Below are positions 46,688 through 54,190 of a stretch of DNA of 64,000 nt, piece by piece. A program made the translations under genes and the position numbers. Below the pieces are notes generated by a model, which was not told the origin of the DNA, made no database searches, and saw only the letters and a program-made list of their open reading frames with translations. Each line of letters opens with the position of its first letter. Within the stretch, counting starts at the first letter, position 1. Location: NCBI RefSeq assembly GCF_000612545.2, contig NZ_CP097800.1, positions 2,601,001-2,665,000 on the forward strand. The letters are read 5' to 3'. This stretch comes from Streptomyces sp. PCS3-D2. Lineage in GTDB: Bacteria > Actinomycetota > Actinomycetes > Streptomycetales > Streptomycetaceae.

Positions 46688-47377
46688 TCAGCCCCGGACC
46701 CGGAGCCGGTCGGTGCTGTCCTCGCTGGGCTGTACGACGACGATGCCCTGGCCGGAGAAGGCCATCTGGTAGGCCTCTCCACTGCCCCGGCCGATCATGG
46801 ACGAGGCCTTGAAACTGCGCTTGCCCTTGACCTTCAGGTTCGGCGACCAGGCGACGAGCGCGTCGGGGTCGACGTACGTCTCGTCCTCGCCGCGGCCGCA
46901 GTCGACCACGATCGGAGTGCCGCGCGAGGTCAGCGCGACCCAGCCGGTGCCCGCGACCTGGACGTTGAACAGGCCCTGGCCGGCGAACTTGGCCAAACCC
47001 TTGACCCGCTCGACGCCCCACTGGAGGTGCGCGTCAAAGGCGAGGAGGTTCGTGCCGTTGACCGACAGCGCGTCGTTGTCGAGATGGATGACGACGATGT
47101 CGGCGCCGTAGTCGGCGAGGTACAGGAGACCGTCGCCGGTGCACTTCATCAGGGGTGCGCTCTCGCCCGTGACCCACTGCGATGCCATCTGGCGGACGGC
47201 CGGGGGGTTCGGCTCGTACTGCACGAAGCCCTCGTAGGCGACCATCGAGCCGGTGCGGGCGAAGAGGTCCTGGCCGCTCTGCATGGCGACCTTGAGCATC
47301 GACGGCCCGTGGTTTTCCATGCGGGTCGTCACCGGGGTCGGGGCGAAGCCCACGAGCTGCTGGTTCATTGCGTTCAT
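46688..47377 (-). CDS. AIM24 family protein (second gene of cluster)
   Basis: The 229-residue protein is a paralog of its neighbours: MLKVAMQSGQDLFARTGSMV, GLLYLADYGADIVVIHLDND, NLLAFDAHLQWGVERVKG and GIVVVQPSED. GGGAG lies six bases before the ATG. It starts 11 bp after the fusion gene stop, consistent with an operon. Confidence 0.88.
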   Translation of the reverse strand: MNAMNQQLVGFAPTPVTTRMENHGPSMLKVAMQSGQDLFARTGSMVAYEGFVQYEPNPPAVRQMASQWVTGESAPLMKCTGDGLLYLADYGADIVVIHLDNDALSVNGTNLLAFDAHLQWGVERVKGLAKFAGQGLFNVQVAGTGWVALTSRGTPIVVDCGRGEDETYVDPDALVAWSPNLKVKGKRSFKASSMIGRGSGEAYQMAFSGQGIVVVQPSEDSTDRLRVRG

Positions 47378-47388
47378 GCCGGGCTCCC

Positions 47389-49005
47389 TCAGACCTCGTA
47401 CGGCTGGACGACGATGAAGTTTCCGGGAGCGCCGCGGAACTGGAGGTTCACGGTCTCCCCGCTGTGGCCGGGGTAGGCGTTGCGCCGCAGCCGGACCTGG
47501 CTGGACAGGATCACCTGCGAGGCGGCCGACCACGCCACGATGGCGTTGCTGTCCGCGAAGGTGGTCGGGGTGACGGGCAGGACGACCGGGACGCCGTGGG
47601 TCTTGACGACCACCGTGCCGGTGCCCTGGAACTGCAGGGTGAACAGCGCGCCGCCGGGGATGCCATGGCCCTCGATCCGGCGGACCTCGTGCTGGAGGGA
47701 CTCGTCGAAGGCGAGGACATTCTCCGCGGAGACGCAGATGGCGTCGCCCTGGAGCTCGATGGTGTGCAGGTGGGCACCGTTCTCGGCGAGGAAGACCTGG
47801 CCGCGGCCGGTGCAGCGCATCAGCTGCATCTCCTGGCCCGTGGCGTTGCCGACGATGCGACCGGCGAATCCGGCGCCCTTGTAGGCGAAGTCGACCTTGC
47901 CCTGGTAGAGGACCATGCTGCCCTGGCGGGCGAGGACGGCCTGGCCGCCCATCGAAAGGTCGACGCGTACGAGCTGCTGGTTCTGCGCGGTCCAGCGGGA
48001 GCCGGTCGGGGCCTCCTTGTACGGCTGGAGCGCCGCGGCGAGGCCGGCCGCCGGGGCGGCGGTCTGCGGGGCGTAGCCGGGCTGCTGGCCCGGGACCTGG
48101 CCGAAGCCCGGCTGCTGACCGTAGGGGGCGGGGGCCGGGGCCGGCGGCGGCACCTGGCCCGGGTACTGGCCGGGGACCTGGCCGTACGAGGGCTGCTGCG
48201 GCAGCTGACCGTAGGGCGCGGGAGCCTGCGGGGCGAGCGGCGCGGCTATGGTCGGCGCGGCATGCACCGGGGCGGGGGCCGCGTGCTGCGGGTACTGCGG
48301 CGGCTGCGGGGCGGACGGTGCGGGGGCGGGCGCGCCGAACGTCGGTGCAGGCGCCGGGGCCGGGACGGGGGCGGGGGCGGGGGCGCCGAAGGACGGCGCG
48401 GGGGCCGGGGCGGCCGCCTGCGGCGGCGGGGCGAAGCCGGGGGCTACGGCCGCCGGGGCCTGCTCCTGCGGCTGCTCCTCGGCGACCTCTCCGCCGAAGT
48501 TCTTCAGGAGGGACTCCAGCCCGCCGTCGAAGCCCTGCCCGACGGCGGCGAAGCGCCACACGTCCTTGCGGTAGAAGTCGCCCAGCATCACGGCCCGCTC
48601 GGTGCTGAACTCCGAGCCGGTGAAGGAGTACCGGACGACCTCTTCGCCACCGGCCACGATCCGGATGTAGCCCGGGCCGATCTGCGACATCTGTCCGGCG
48701 CCGTCGATGCTGGCGGTGAAGGACAGCTTGTGGAGGGACGCCGGAACGCGGTCCAGGGTCACCCGGAAGGATTCCGTGTCACCGGCCTGCGCACCGAGCA
48801 GCTGAATGGACTCTTCCGGCGACGTGGGCTGGTTGAAGAAGACGAAGTAGCGGTCGTCCGAAAGCCGTTCGTCGGCGTCCAGACCGAAACAGCTGATGTC
48901 GAGGGTGAGTCCGGGCCCGGCGATCTGGACGCCCACGTACAGATCGGTGCCCGCTGTGAGATCACTGACCTTGGCCTTGTGGCCGCGCTGGAATTCCCTT
49001 GCCAT
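47389..49005 (-). CDS. TerD domain-AIM24 domain fusion protein
   Basis: The 538-residue protein has an N-terminal TerD domain (residues about 1-175; LYVGVQIAGPGLTLDISCFG, ADERLSDDRYFVFFNQ, AVMLGDFYRKDVWRFAAVGQ). A proline/alanine/glutamine-rich linker of about 170 residues follows. The C-terminal AIM24 domain (VRVDLSMGGQAVLARQGSMV, NVLAFDESLQHEVRRIEGHG) ends the chain. TerD domains bind calcium and occur in tellurite-resistance and stress systems. With two further AIM24 genes downstream it looks like a membrane-surface complex, but its function is unknown. Confidence 0.92.
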   Translation of the reverse strand: MAREFQRGHKAKVSDLTAGTDLYVGVQIAGPGLTLDISCFGLDADERLSDDRYFVFFNQPTSPEESIQLLGAQAGDTESFRVTLDRVPASLHKLSFTASIDGAGQMSQIGPGYIRIVAGGEEVVRYSFTGSEFSTERAVMLGDFYRKDVWRFAAVGQGFDGGLESLLKNFGGEVAEEQPQEQAPAAVAPGFAPPPQAAAPAPAPSFGAPAPAPVPAPAPAPTFGAPAPAPSAPQPPQYPQHAAPAPVHAAPTIAAPLAPQAPAPYGQLPQQPSYGQVPGQYPGQVPPPAPAPAPYGQQPGFGQVPGQQPGYAPQTAAPAAGLAAALQPYKEAPTGSRWTAQNQQLVRVDLSMGGQAVLARQGSMVLYQGKVDFAYKGAGFAGRIVGNATGQEMQLMRCTGRGQVFLAENGAHLHTIELQGDAICVSAENVLAFDESLQHEVRRIEGHGIPGGALFTLQFQGTGTVVVKTHGVPVVLPVTPTTFADSNAIVAWSAASQVILSSQVRLRRNAYPGHSGETVNLQFRGAPGNFIVVQPYEV

Positions 49006-49178
49006 GCGTAACGACGTCCCCCATCCCGACTGAGCATTCGTGCCGCTCAGGCTAACGGCATACGGCGGCATCCGACCAAGCCGGTACCAACCCGGTACAG
49101 ATCACGGAGTGCGACACCACGGGTGGTCCGGGGTGGGGCCGCGGCCCGGTCCCGGACGGGCCGCTCCGGTGGGCCGGG

Positions 49179-49718
49179 TCACTCCTCGCGGGCGGCGGGC
49201 ACCTGCGGCAGGCGCTCGGCCGCGACCACGCCCTCCAGGTAGCCCCGGGCCCGCTCGGTGCGCGGGTACGCCTCCAGCAGCTGCCAGAAGCGGGGGCCGT
49301 GGCCGGGCACGAGGAGGTGGGCCAGCTCGTGCAGGAGCACGTAGTCGACGACGTACTCCGGCATGCCCTGGAGGCGGTGCGAGAGCCGGATGCTGCCTTC
49401 GGCCGGGGTGCACGAGCCCCAGCGGGTGTTCTGGTTGGTGACCCAGCGGACCGAGCGGGGGCGGGCGCGGCCGTCGAAGTACTGCTCGGACAAACGCTCG
49501 GCGCGTTCGGTGAGTTCCGCGTCCCCGAGGGTGCGCTTGCTCTCCTGGGCGGCCAGCTTGTCGAGCATGACGCCCACCCAGCGCTGCTCCTCGGCCTCGG
49601 ACATCCGGGCAGGGATCAGGACGACCGTACGATCACCCTCGCGATAGGCGGATACGGTCCTGCGGCGGCGCGCGCTCCGGCGGACTTCGACGGCGCGCGG
49701 CGGTGGGTCGGCGGACAC
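49179..49718 (-). CDS. YgjP-like metal-dependent hydrolase (DUF45, SprT-like)
   Basis: The 179-residue protein has VLLHELAHLLVPGHGPRFWQ (HExxH plus the third His) after the typical NQNTRWGSCTPAEGSIRLSH block. This matches YgjP/DUF45 zincins. The substrate is unknown. The start is a GTG. Confidence 0.92.
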   Translation of the reverse strand: MSADPPPRAVEVRRSARRRRTVSAYREGDRTVVLIPARMSEAEEQRWVGVMLDKLAAQESKRTLGDAELTERAERLSEQYFDGRARPRSVRWVTNQNTRWGSCTPAEGSIRLSHRLQGMPEYVVDYVLLHELAHLLVPGHGPRFWQLLEAYPRTERARGYLEGVVAAERLPQVPAAREE

Positions 49719-49938
49719 GCCACGACGTTACCCGGTGTCGGCGGCGGAAGTCCCGCGCGTCCGGGGTTCGAACACGGGCGGTTCGTCGTCGGACCCGAAA
49801 GGCATTCCTCTTCATCCCATATGCCGAACACCTCGTACCTGTGGACAACTTTCTGCGCGGTATCCGACGGACGGGCATTGTTGCCGGGGAGCGAGAAATG
49901 GGACCGAGCTCGTTCGCACGGATATCGAGGGGGCGTTC

Positions 49939-51093
49939 ATGTTTCCGAGGGTGAAGCCCGCGCTGGCGCGGGCCTGGCGCGATCTGCAGACGGTGCAGTT
50001 CGGGGTGACTCCGGCACACGCGGTGGTGCTCGGGCCCGTGGACACGGCTACGGGTGCGCTCATCGACCGGATCGACGGGACGCGGGGGATGGGTCTGCTG
50101 CGGGCCGAGGCCACCCGGATGGGGCTGCCGGAGGGGCTGGCCGACGCACTGGTCCGACGGCTGGCGGGGGCCGGTCTGCTCGACGACGCCACCGCGGGCG
50201 GGCCGCGGGCGCAGGCCCTGCGCAGCCATCCGGAGGCGCTGGAGCGACTGGGCCCGGACCTGGGTTCCCTCTCCCTGGTCCACCGCGAGCCCGGCGGGGA
50301 CCTGCGGGGGGTCGCGGCGCGCCGGGCGATACGGGTCCGGGTGCGCGGGAGCGGCCGGGTGGGTTCGGTGATCGCGGCCGTCCTGGCGGGAGCCGGTGTG
50401 GGGCGGGTCGACGTGCTCGACGGGGGGCGGGTGGAGCCGGCCGACGTGGCGCCCGGCGGCCTGGGGCCCGCGAGCGTGGGCCGGATGCGGGCCGGGGCCG
50501 CGGCCTCGGTGGTCCGCTCCGCGGCACCCGGTCCGGGTCCGCGGGCCGGAGCGGAGGAGGGTCCGGAACCCGGGCTGGCCCTGGTCGTGGTCGCGCCGAG
50601 GGACGGGCTGCATGCCTGGGCGCCGGATCCGGACACCGCGGCCGACTGGGTCGCCTCCGGGATTCCGCACCTGTACGCGGGGGTGTTGGAGGGGACGGGG
50701 CTGGTGGGGCCGCTGGTGCTGCCGGGCACGACGGCGTGCGCCGGGTGCATGGAGCGCGACCGGGTGGACCGGGACGCGGCCTGGCCGAGGATGCTCGTGC
50801 AGTGGCGCTCGTCGCACCGCCGCCGCGGGAGCGCCGCCTGCGACCTGGGCCTGTCCACGGCGGTGGCCGGGCTGGCAGCAGCCCATGCGCTCGCCTTCCT
50901 CGACGGGCAGCTGCCCGCCTCCGCGGGCTCCCGCTGGGAGGCCGCCCTGCCCGGCCTTCACTGGGAGCCGACGGCGGTCCGCCCCCACCCCGACTGCCCC
51001 TGCGGGGCGGCCCCGGAGCCCGCAGGGCGAGCCCGGTCGGCCGGGCGGACCGCGGGAAGAGGATCGGGAGCGGACCCGCCCGGAGGGCCGTGA
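49939..51093 (+). CDS. ThiF/E1-like Rossmann protein
   Basis: The 384-residue protein has a central dinucleotide-type loop RVRGSGRVGSVIAAVLAGAG followed by VGRVDVLDGGRVEPADVAPG, which is E1/ThiF-like. Zinc-type cysteine pairs occur as CAGCMERD and CPCG. The family is sometimes labelled TOMM leader-binding, but no ribosomal-peptide genes are nearby. It lies between a YgjP gene and an AarF-type kinase, as a comparable gene does in mycobacteria. The catalytic adenylation residues are not clear, so it may be non-enzymatic. AGGGGGCG precedes the ATG. Confidence 0.8.
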   Translation: MFPRVKPALARAWRDLQTVQFGVTPAHAVVLGPVDTATGALIDRIDGTRGMGLLRAEATRMGLPEGLADALVRRLAGAGLLDDATAGGPRAQALRSHPEALERLGPDLGSLSLVHREPGGDLRGVAARRAIRVRVRGSGRVGSVIAAVLAGAGVGRVDVLDGGRVEPADVAPGGLGPASVGRMRAGAAASVVRSAAPGPGPRAGAEEGPEPGLALVVVAPRDGLHAWAPDPDTAADWVASGIPHLYAGVLEGTGLVGPLVLPGTTACAGCMERDRVDRDAAWPRMLVQWRSSHRRRGSAACDLGLSTAVAGLAAAHALAFLDGQLPASAGSRWEAALPGLHWEPTAVRPHPDCPCGAAPEPAGRARSAGRTAGRGSGADPPGGP

Positions 51094-51167
51094 CAGGATG
51101 CTCCGGACCGGAGGGCTTCTGCCGAACCGCCGCTTGCGGCTCAGCTGCCCGGGAAATGGAGGGGCGC

Positions 51168-52496
51168 ATGTCTGATCTTCCCCGGAAGGCGGTCACCCGC
51201 ACCGTCAAGCTGGCCGCGTTGCCGATCGGCATCGCGGGACGGGTCACCTGGGGGCTGGGCAAGCGGATCGGTGGCAAGTCCGCCGAGATCGTGGCGCGCG
51301 AGCTCCAGCAGCGCACAGCCGAACAGTTGTTCCGCACGCTCGGGGAACTGAAGGGCGGCGCGATGAAGTTCGGGCAGGCACTTTCGGTCTTCGAGTCGGC
51401 GCTGCCCGAGGAGGTCGCGGGCCCCTACCGGGCGGCGCTGACCAAGCTCCAGGAGGCGGCCCCGCCGCTGCCCGCGGCGACGGTGCACCAGGTACTGACG
51501 GACCGTCTGGGGGCGGACTGGCAGGACCTTTTCGAGGAGTTCGAGGACGAGCCGGCGGCGGCCGCCTCGATCGGGCAGGTGCACCGGGCGGTGTGGCACG
51601 ACGGCCGTCAGGTGGCGGTCAAGGTCCAGTACCCGGGGGCCGGTGAGGCGCTGCTGTCGGACCTGAAGCAGCTGGGCCGGTTCGCGGGGCTGCTGGGCCC
51701 GCTGGTTCCCGGCATGGAGATCAAGCCGCTGATCAAGGAGTTGCGCGACCGGGTGGCGGAGGAGCTCGACTACGAGCTGGAGGCCGAGGCCCAGCGGACA
51801 CACGCCGACGCCTTCGTGGACGACCCCGATGTGATCGTCCCGGACGTGGTGCACCAGGGCGACCAGGTGCTCGTGACCGAATGGCTGGACGGGACCCCGC
51901 TGTCGGAGGTGATCGCCGACGGCACCGAGCAGGAGCGCGACCGCGCGGGGCAGCTGCTGGCCCGGTTCCTCTTCTCCGGTCCCGCGCGCACGGGCCTGCT
52001 GCACGCCGATCCGCATCCGGGCAACTTCCGGCTGATACCGGGGGCGGACGGCCGGATGCGGCTGGGCGTCCTGGACTTCGGCACGGTCGACCGGCTGCCC
52101 GGGGGCTGGCCCAGGCCGATCGGCAGGTCCCTGCGGATGACGCTGGACGGCGACGCCGAGGGGGTTTACGGCCACCTGCGCGCCGAGGGGTTCGTGAAGG
52201 ACACCGTCGCCCTGGAACCGGACGCCGTCCTGGACTATCTGAAGCCGATCATCGAGCCGGCCGAGGCCGAGGAGTTCACCTTCACCCGGCCGTGGCTGCG
52301 CGGCCAGGCGGCACGGATCGCCGATCCGCGCTCCCCCGCTCACCAGTTGGGCCGACAGATCAACCTGCCGCCCTCGTACCTGCTGATCCACCGGGTGACG
52401 CTGAGCACCATCGGCGTGCTGTGCCAGCTGGGCGCTACCGTGCGACTGCGCGACGAACTGGACACCTGGCTGCCCGGGTTCGCGGCGGCCGAATGA
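51168..52496 (+). CDS. AarF/ABC1/UbiB-type atypical kinase
   Basis: The 442-residue protein has the UbiB family signatures: LGELKGGAMKFGQALSVF (KxGQ), AAAASIGQVHRAVWHDGRQV, VAVKVQYPG, the ExD-like EELDYELEA, LLHADPHPGNF and VLDFGTVDRL. These proteins bind ATP and act in quinone or lipid metabolism. A mycobacterial homolog lies next to whiB7 and has been linked to macrolide response. GGAGGGG lies just upstream of the ATG. Confidence 0.93.
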   Translation: MSDLPRKAVTRTVKLAALPIGIAGRVTWGLGKRIGGKSAEIVARELQQRTAEQLFRTLGELKGGAMKFGQALSVFESALPEEVAGPYRAALTKLQEAAPPLPAATVHQVLTDRLGADWQDLFEEFEDEPAAAASIGQVHRAVWHDGRQVAVKVQYPGAGEALLSDLKQLGRFAGLLGPLVPGMEIKPLIKELRDRVAEELDYELEAEAQRTHADAFVDDPDVIVPDVVHQGDQVLVTEWLDGTPLSEVIADGTEQERDRAGQLLARFLFSGPARTGLLHADPHPGNFRLIPGADGRMRLGVLDFGTVDRLPGGWPRPIGRSLRMTLDGDAEGVYGHLRAEGFVKDTVALEPDAVLDYLKPIIEPAEAEEFTFTRPWLRGQAARIADPRSPAHQLGRQINLPPSYLLIHRVTLSTIGVLCQLGATVRLRDELDTWLPGFAAAE

Positions 52497-52508
52497 CGGC
52501 TTCGGCCG

Positions 52509-52733
52509 TCACCACCAGGAGGAGTCGAGCCTTCCCTCGATGGCCCTGAGGTTGGCGCGGGCGCACTCGACGCAGAAGTACTCCCTGGTCCCGTTCTCCA
52601 CCGAACAGGTCCAGGTGGGCGGGGCTCCGCCGGGGGACCGTCTGCCGCAGCGCGCGCAGACGACGACGGGCTGGGCCTCGGATCCCGACGGGTCGGGTTG
52701 GGGAGTCGGCGTGTCCACCTCCGGACGATACAT
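52509..52733 (-). CDS. Small four-cysteine zinc-ribbon protein
   Basis: The protein of about 74 residues has CARCGRRS and, after 17 residues, CSVENGTREYFCVECARANL. The four or five cysteines should bind one zinc. The N-terminal third is proline-rich and disordered. The start is uncertain: ATG 52733 is used here. The gene is convergent with the AarF kinase, 12 bp from its stop. Function unknown. Confidence 0.75.
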   Translation of the reverse strand: MYRPEVDTPTPQPDPSGSEAQPVVVCARCGRRSPGGAPPTWTCSVENGTREYFCVECARANLRAIEGRLDSSWW

Positions 52734-52762
52734 CCGCCGGGGGTGGCCGGGCCCGCGCAACG

Positions 52763-52802
52763 CCCCGGGGGGACCGGTCCGTTCGGACCGGTCCCCCCGG
52801 GG
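52763..52802. terminator. Terminator of the wblC unit
   Basis: A perfect 19-bp stem (52763-52781 with 52784-52802) lies between the zinc-ribbon gene and the small gene following wblC, so it should end the wblC transcript. Confidence 0.9.
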
Positions 52803-52818
52803 GAGTGGCTTTCAGCTC

Positions 52819-53148
52819 TCAGTGCATGACGGCCATGGCCAGTGCGCGCCGGGCGCGCATCGAGACGCGCTCGGCCCGCCGCTGCATGCGGCGCGCGGCG
52901 ACCAGGCGGACGGCGTGACGCTCGGCGTCCGCCTCACGCATGCGGTCGTCCATATGGGCGCGAGCCAGGGCTTCTGGGATGAGTTGCATTTCTCGGGTCC
53001 TGTTCTGACGCGAGGTGATCGCGCCGGTGGTGATGAAGTCTGCGTGGGCGGCGCCGTGGGGCTGCTCGCTCGTGGTGTGGGCGGTCATGAGGGCCTGCTT
53101 CAGGGGGTCGTGCGTGAGGGGGCGGTCGATGGTTCCGATGGCGGTCAT
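52819..53148 (-). CDS. Small basic protein cotranslated with wblC
   Basis: The 109-residue frame begins at an ATG overlapping the wblC stop (ATGA). The C-terminal 56 residues, from MQLIPEALARAHMDDRMREA onward, are rich in Arg/Ala and predicted helical. The first half is Thr/His-rich and may be poorly conserved. An internal ATG at 52989 is an alternative start. I do not recognise a function; coupling to wblC suggests antibiotic-inducible expression. Confidence 0.7.
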   Translation of the reverse strand: MTAIGTIDRPLTHDPLKQALMTAHTTSEQPHGAAHADFITTGAITSRQNRTREMQLIPEALARAHMDDRMREADAERHAVRLVAARRMQRRAERVSMRARRALAMAVMH

Positions 53149-53516
53149 GCCGAGACAACCGGGTTCTTGCGCGGACGGCCACGGGGGCGCTTCCGGGCTA
53201 CGACGACACCCTGGACGAAGAGCTCGCCACCCCACACACCCCAGGGCTCGCGGCGCTCGACCGCTCCGGCGAGGCAGGCCTCGACCAGCGGGCAGGTACG
53301 GCAGAGGGACTTGGCGTACTCGACGTCGGCCGGGGACTCGGCGAAGAAGACCTCGGGGTCGAAGGTGCGGCAGGGAACCGGGACGCCGAGGTTCTCGATG
53401 GCGTCGTCGAGCGCGGTGAGCGCGGTGAGCGGGGTCAAGGCGTGGTCCTCCGGGACTGCGGGCGGGGAGATCGTTTGGGTCTGCGGTACGGACGGGGCGT
53501 GCGCTTCGAGTTGCAC
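53145..53516 (-). CDS. wblC: WhiB7-type antibiotic-response regulator WblC
   Basis: The 123-residue protein has the WhiB iron-sulfur cysteines (VPCRTF, then SLCRTCPLVEAC), the WhiB turn EPWGVWGGE and a C-terminal AT-hook RPRGRPRKNP. The AT-hook identifies the WhiB7/WblC subgroup. It partners the principal sigma factor to activate intrinsic resistance genes when ribosome-targeting antibiotics are present. The GTG start follows AGGAAG by eight bases. A 620-nt leader with ORF and terminator precedes it. Confidence 0.97.
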   Translation of the reverse strand: MQLEAHAPSVPQTQTISPPAVPEDHALTPLTALTALDDAIENLGVPVPCRTFDPEVFFAESPADVEYAKSLCRTCPLVEACLAGAVERREPWGVWGGELFVQGVVVARKRPRGRPRKNPVVSA

Positions 53517-53640
53517 GGTGGTTTCTTCCTCGTCTTGTGCGGCTAGGCGTTCCGGCCGGTCGGCCGGGTTCGGCTGGTACCTGGTTCTGCCAGTCCCGAG
53601 GCCCCTTCTCTGCTGTAGCCCCCGGTCGGGGACAAACAGA

Positions 53641-53675
53641 AGGGCCGCGGATCCCGGGTGGGGTTCCGCGGCCCT
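53641..53675 (-). terminator. Intrinsic terminator (attenuator) in the wblC leader
   Basis: An 11-bp GC-rich stem (53641-53651 with 53665-53675) is followed on the reverse strand by TCTGTTTGT. It lies between the leader ORF stop and wblC, so wblC transcription must read through it. A second smaller hairpin (CCCCGACCGGGG) follows at about 53620-53632. Confidence 0.88.
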
Positions 53676-53685
53676 GAAGGCGCCG

Positions 53686-53705
53686 GCCTGATCATGCGAT
53701 CAGGC
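53686..53705 (-). promoter_or_regulatory. Hairpin over the leader-ORF stop codon
   Basis: GCCTGATC (53686-53693) and GATCAGGC (53698-53705) form a perfect 8-bp stem that contains the stop codon of the leader ORF, 11 bp before the terminator. A ribosome at the stop codon would melt it, so it can couple translation to termination. Confidence 0.65.
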
Positions 53706-54023
53706 TGGATCACTCCAGGGTTCGAGCCCGCGGAAGGCCCACATCAGGTGGTACTGCTGCTTCGTCTGCTTCGTCAGGGATCCGGCACCGGCCGCGGCGG
53801 CGAATCCGTAGGCGCCATGCGCCTGGGCTTCTGCTGCCAGTACTGCCACCGGTGCCTGGGTCGGTCGCTCGTTGCGCTCACTGATCGCAAGGGTCGCGAG
53901 CAGGGCGGGGCGGCCGGCGGAAATCGCGGACGCACCGGTGCCCAGAGCGGAGACGGAACCGAGCAGGCAGGAGGCATCAACCGAGCGATCGGTCATTTTG
54001 GTGAAGGTCATGAAGCTGGTCAC
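53700..54023 (-). CDS. Leader ORF upstream of wblC
   Basis: The 107-codon frame starts at a GTG eight bases after AGGAGG, a strong ribosome-binding site, and ends inside a hairpin just before the terminator. The product has no recognised domain; it is Ala/Ser/Thr-rich and ends LTKQTKQQYHLMWAFRGLEP plus five residues. whiB7/wblC genes in actinobacteria are known to be controlled by an upstream ORF and conditional termination. This frame fits that role, although it is longer than I would expect for a simple leader peptide. It could also be a small functional gene. Confidence 0.7.
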   Translation of the reverse strand: MTSFMTFTKMTDRSVDASCLLGSVSALGTGASAISAGRPALLATLAISERNERPTQAPVAVLAAEAQAHGAYGFAAAAGAGSLTKQTKQQYHLMWAFRGLEPWSDPA

Positions 54024-54140
54024 TGGTCTCGCCTCCTCTCGGCGTCTCGGGGACCCGGCCCGAGGGCCTGTCCCATGCGTATTCGGATAAGTACAGCACG
54101 GATCCGGGGCTTCGGAGAAGCCACCGTTTCCGTTGCTAAG

Positions 54141-54179
54141 AACCTATGGGTCTTCGCTGGGCATGTGCAAACTATTTTT
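54141..54179 (-). promoter_or_regulatory. wblC promoter with AT-rich WhiB7-type element
   Basis: On the reverse strand an AT-rich AAAAATAGT lies directly before the -35 TTGCAC (54170-54165). It is followed after 18 bp by a -10 TAGGTT (54146-54141). An AT-rich run against the -35 is the recognised mark of WhiB7-activated promoters, so autoregulation is likely. Confidence 0.8.
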
Positions 54180-54190
54180 CCGACGATTTT

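Noticed and set aside
49939-51093. Ribosomal peptide (TOMM) biosynthesis locus based on the ThiF-like protein
   Set aside because: No precursor peptide, YcaO or dehydrogenase gene is nearby; neighbours are a metallohydrolase and an AarF-type kinase.
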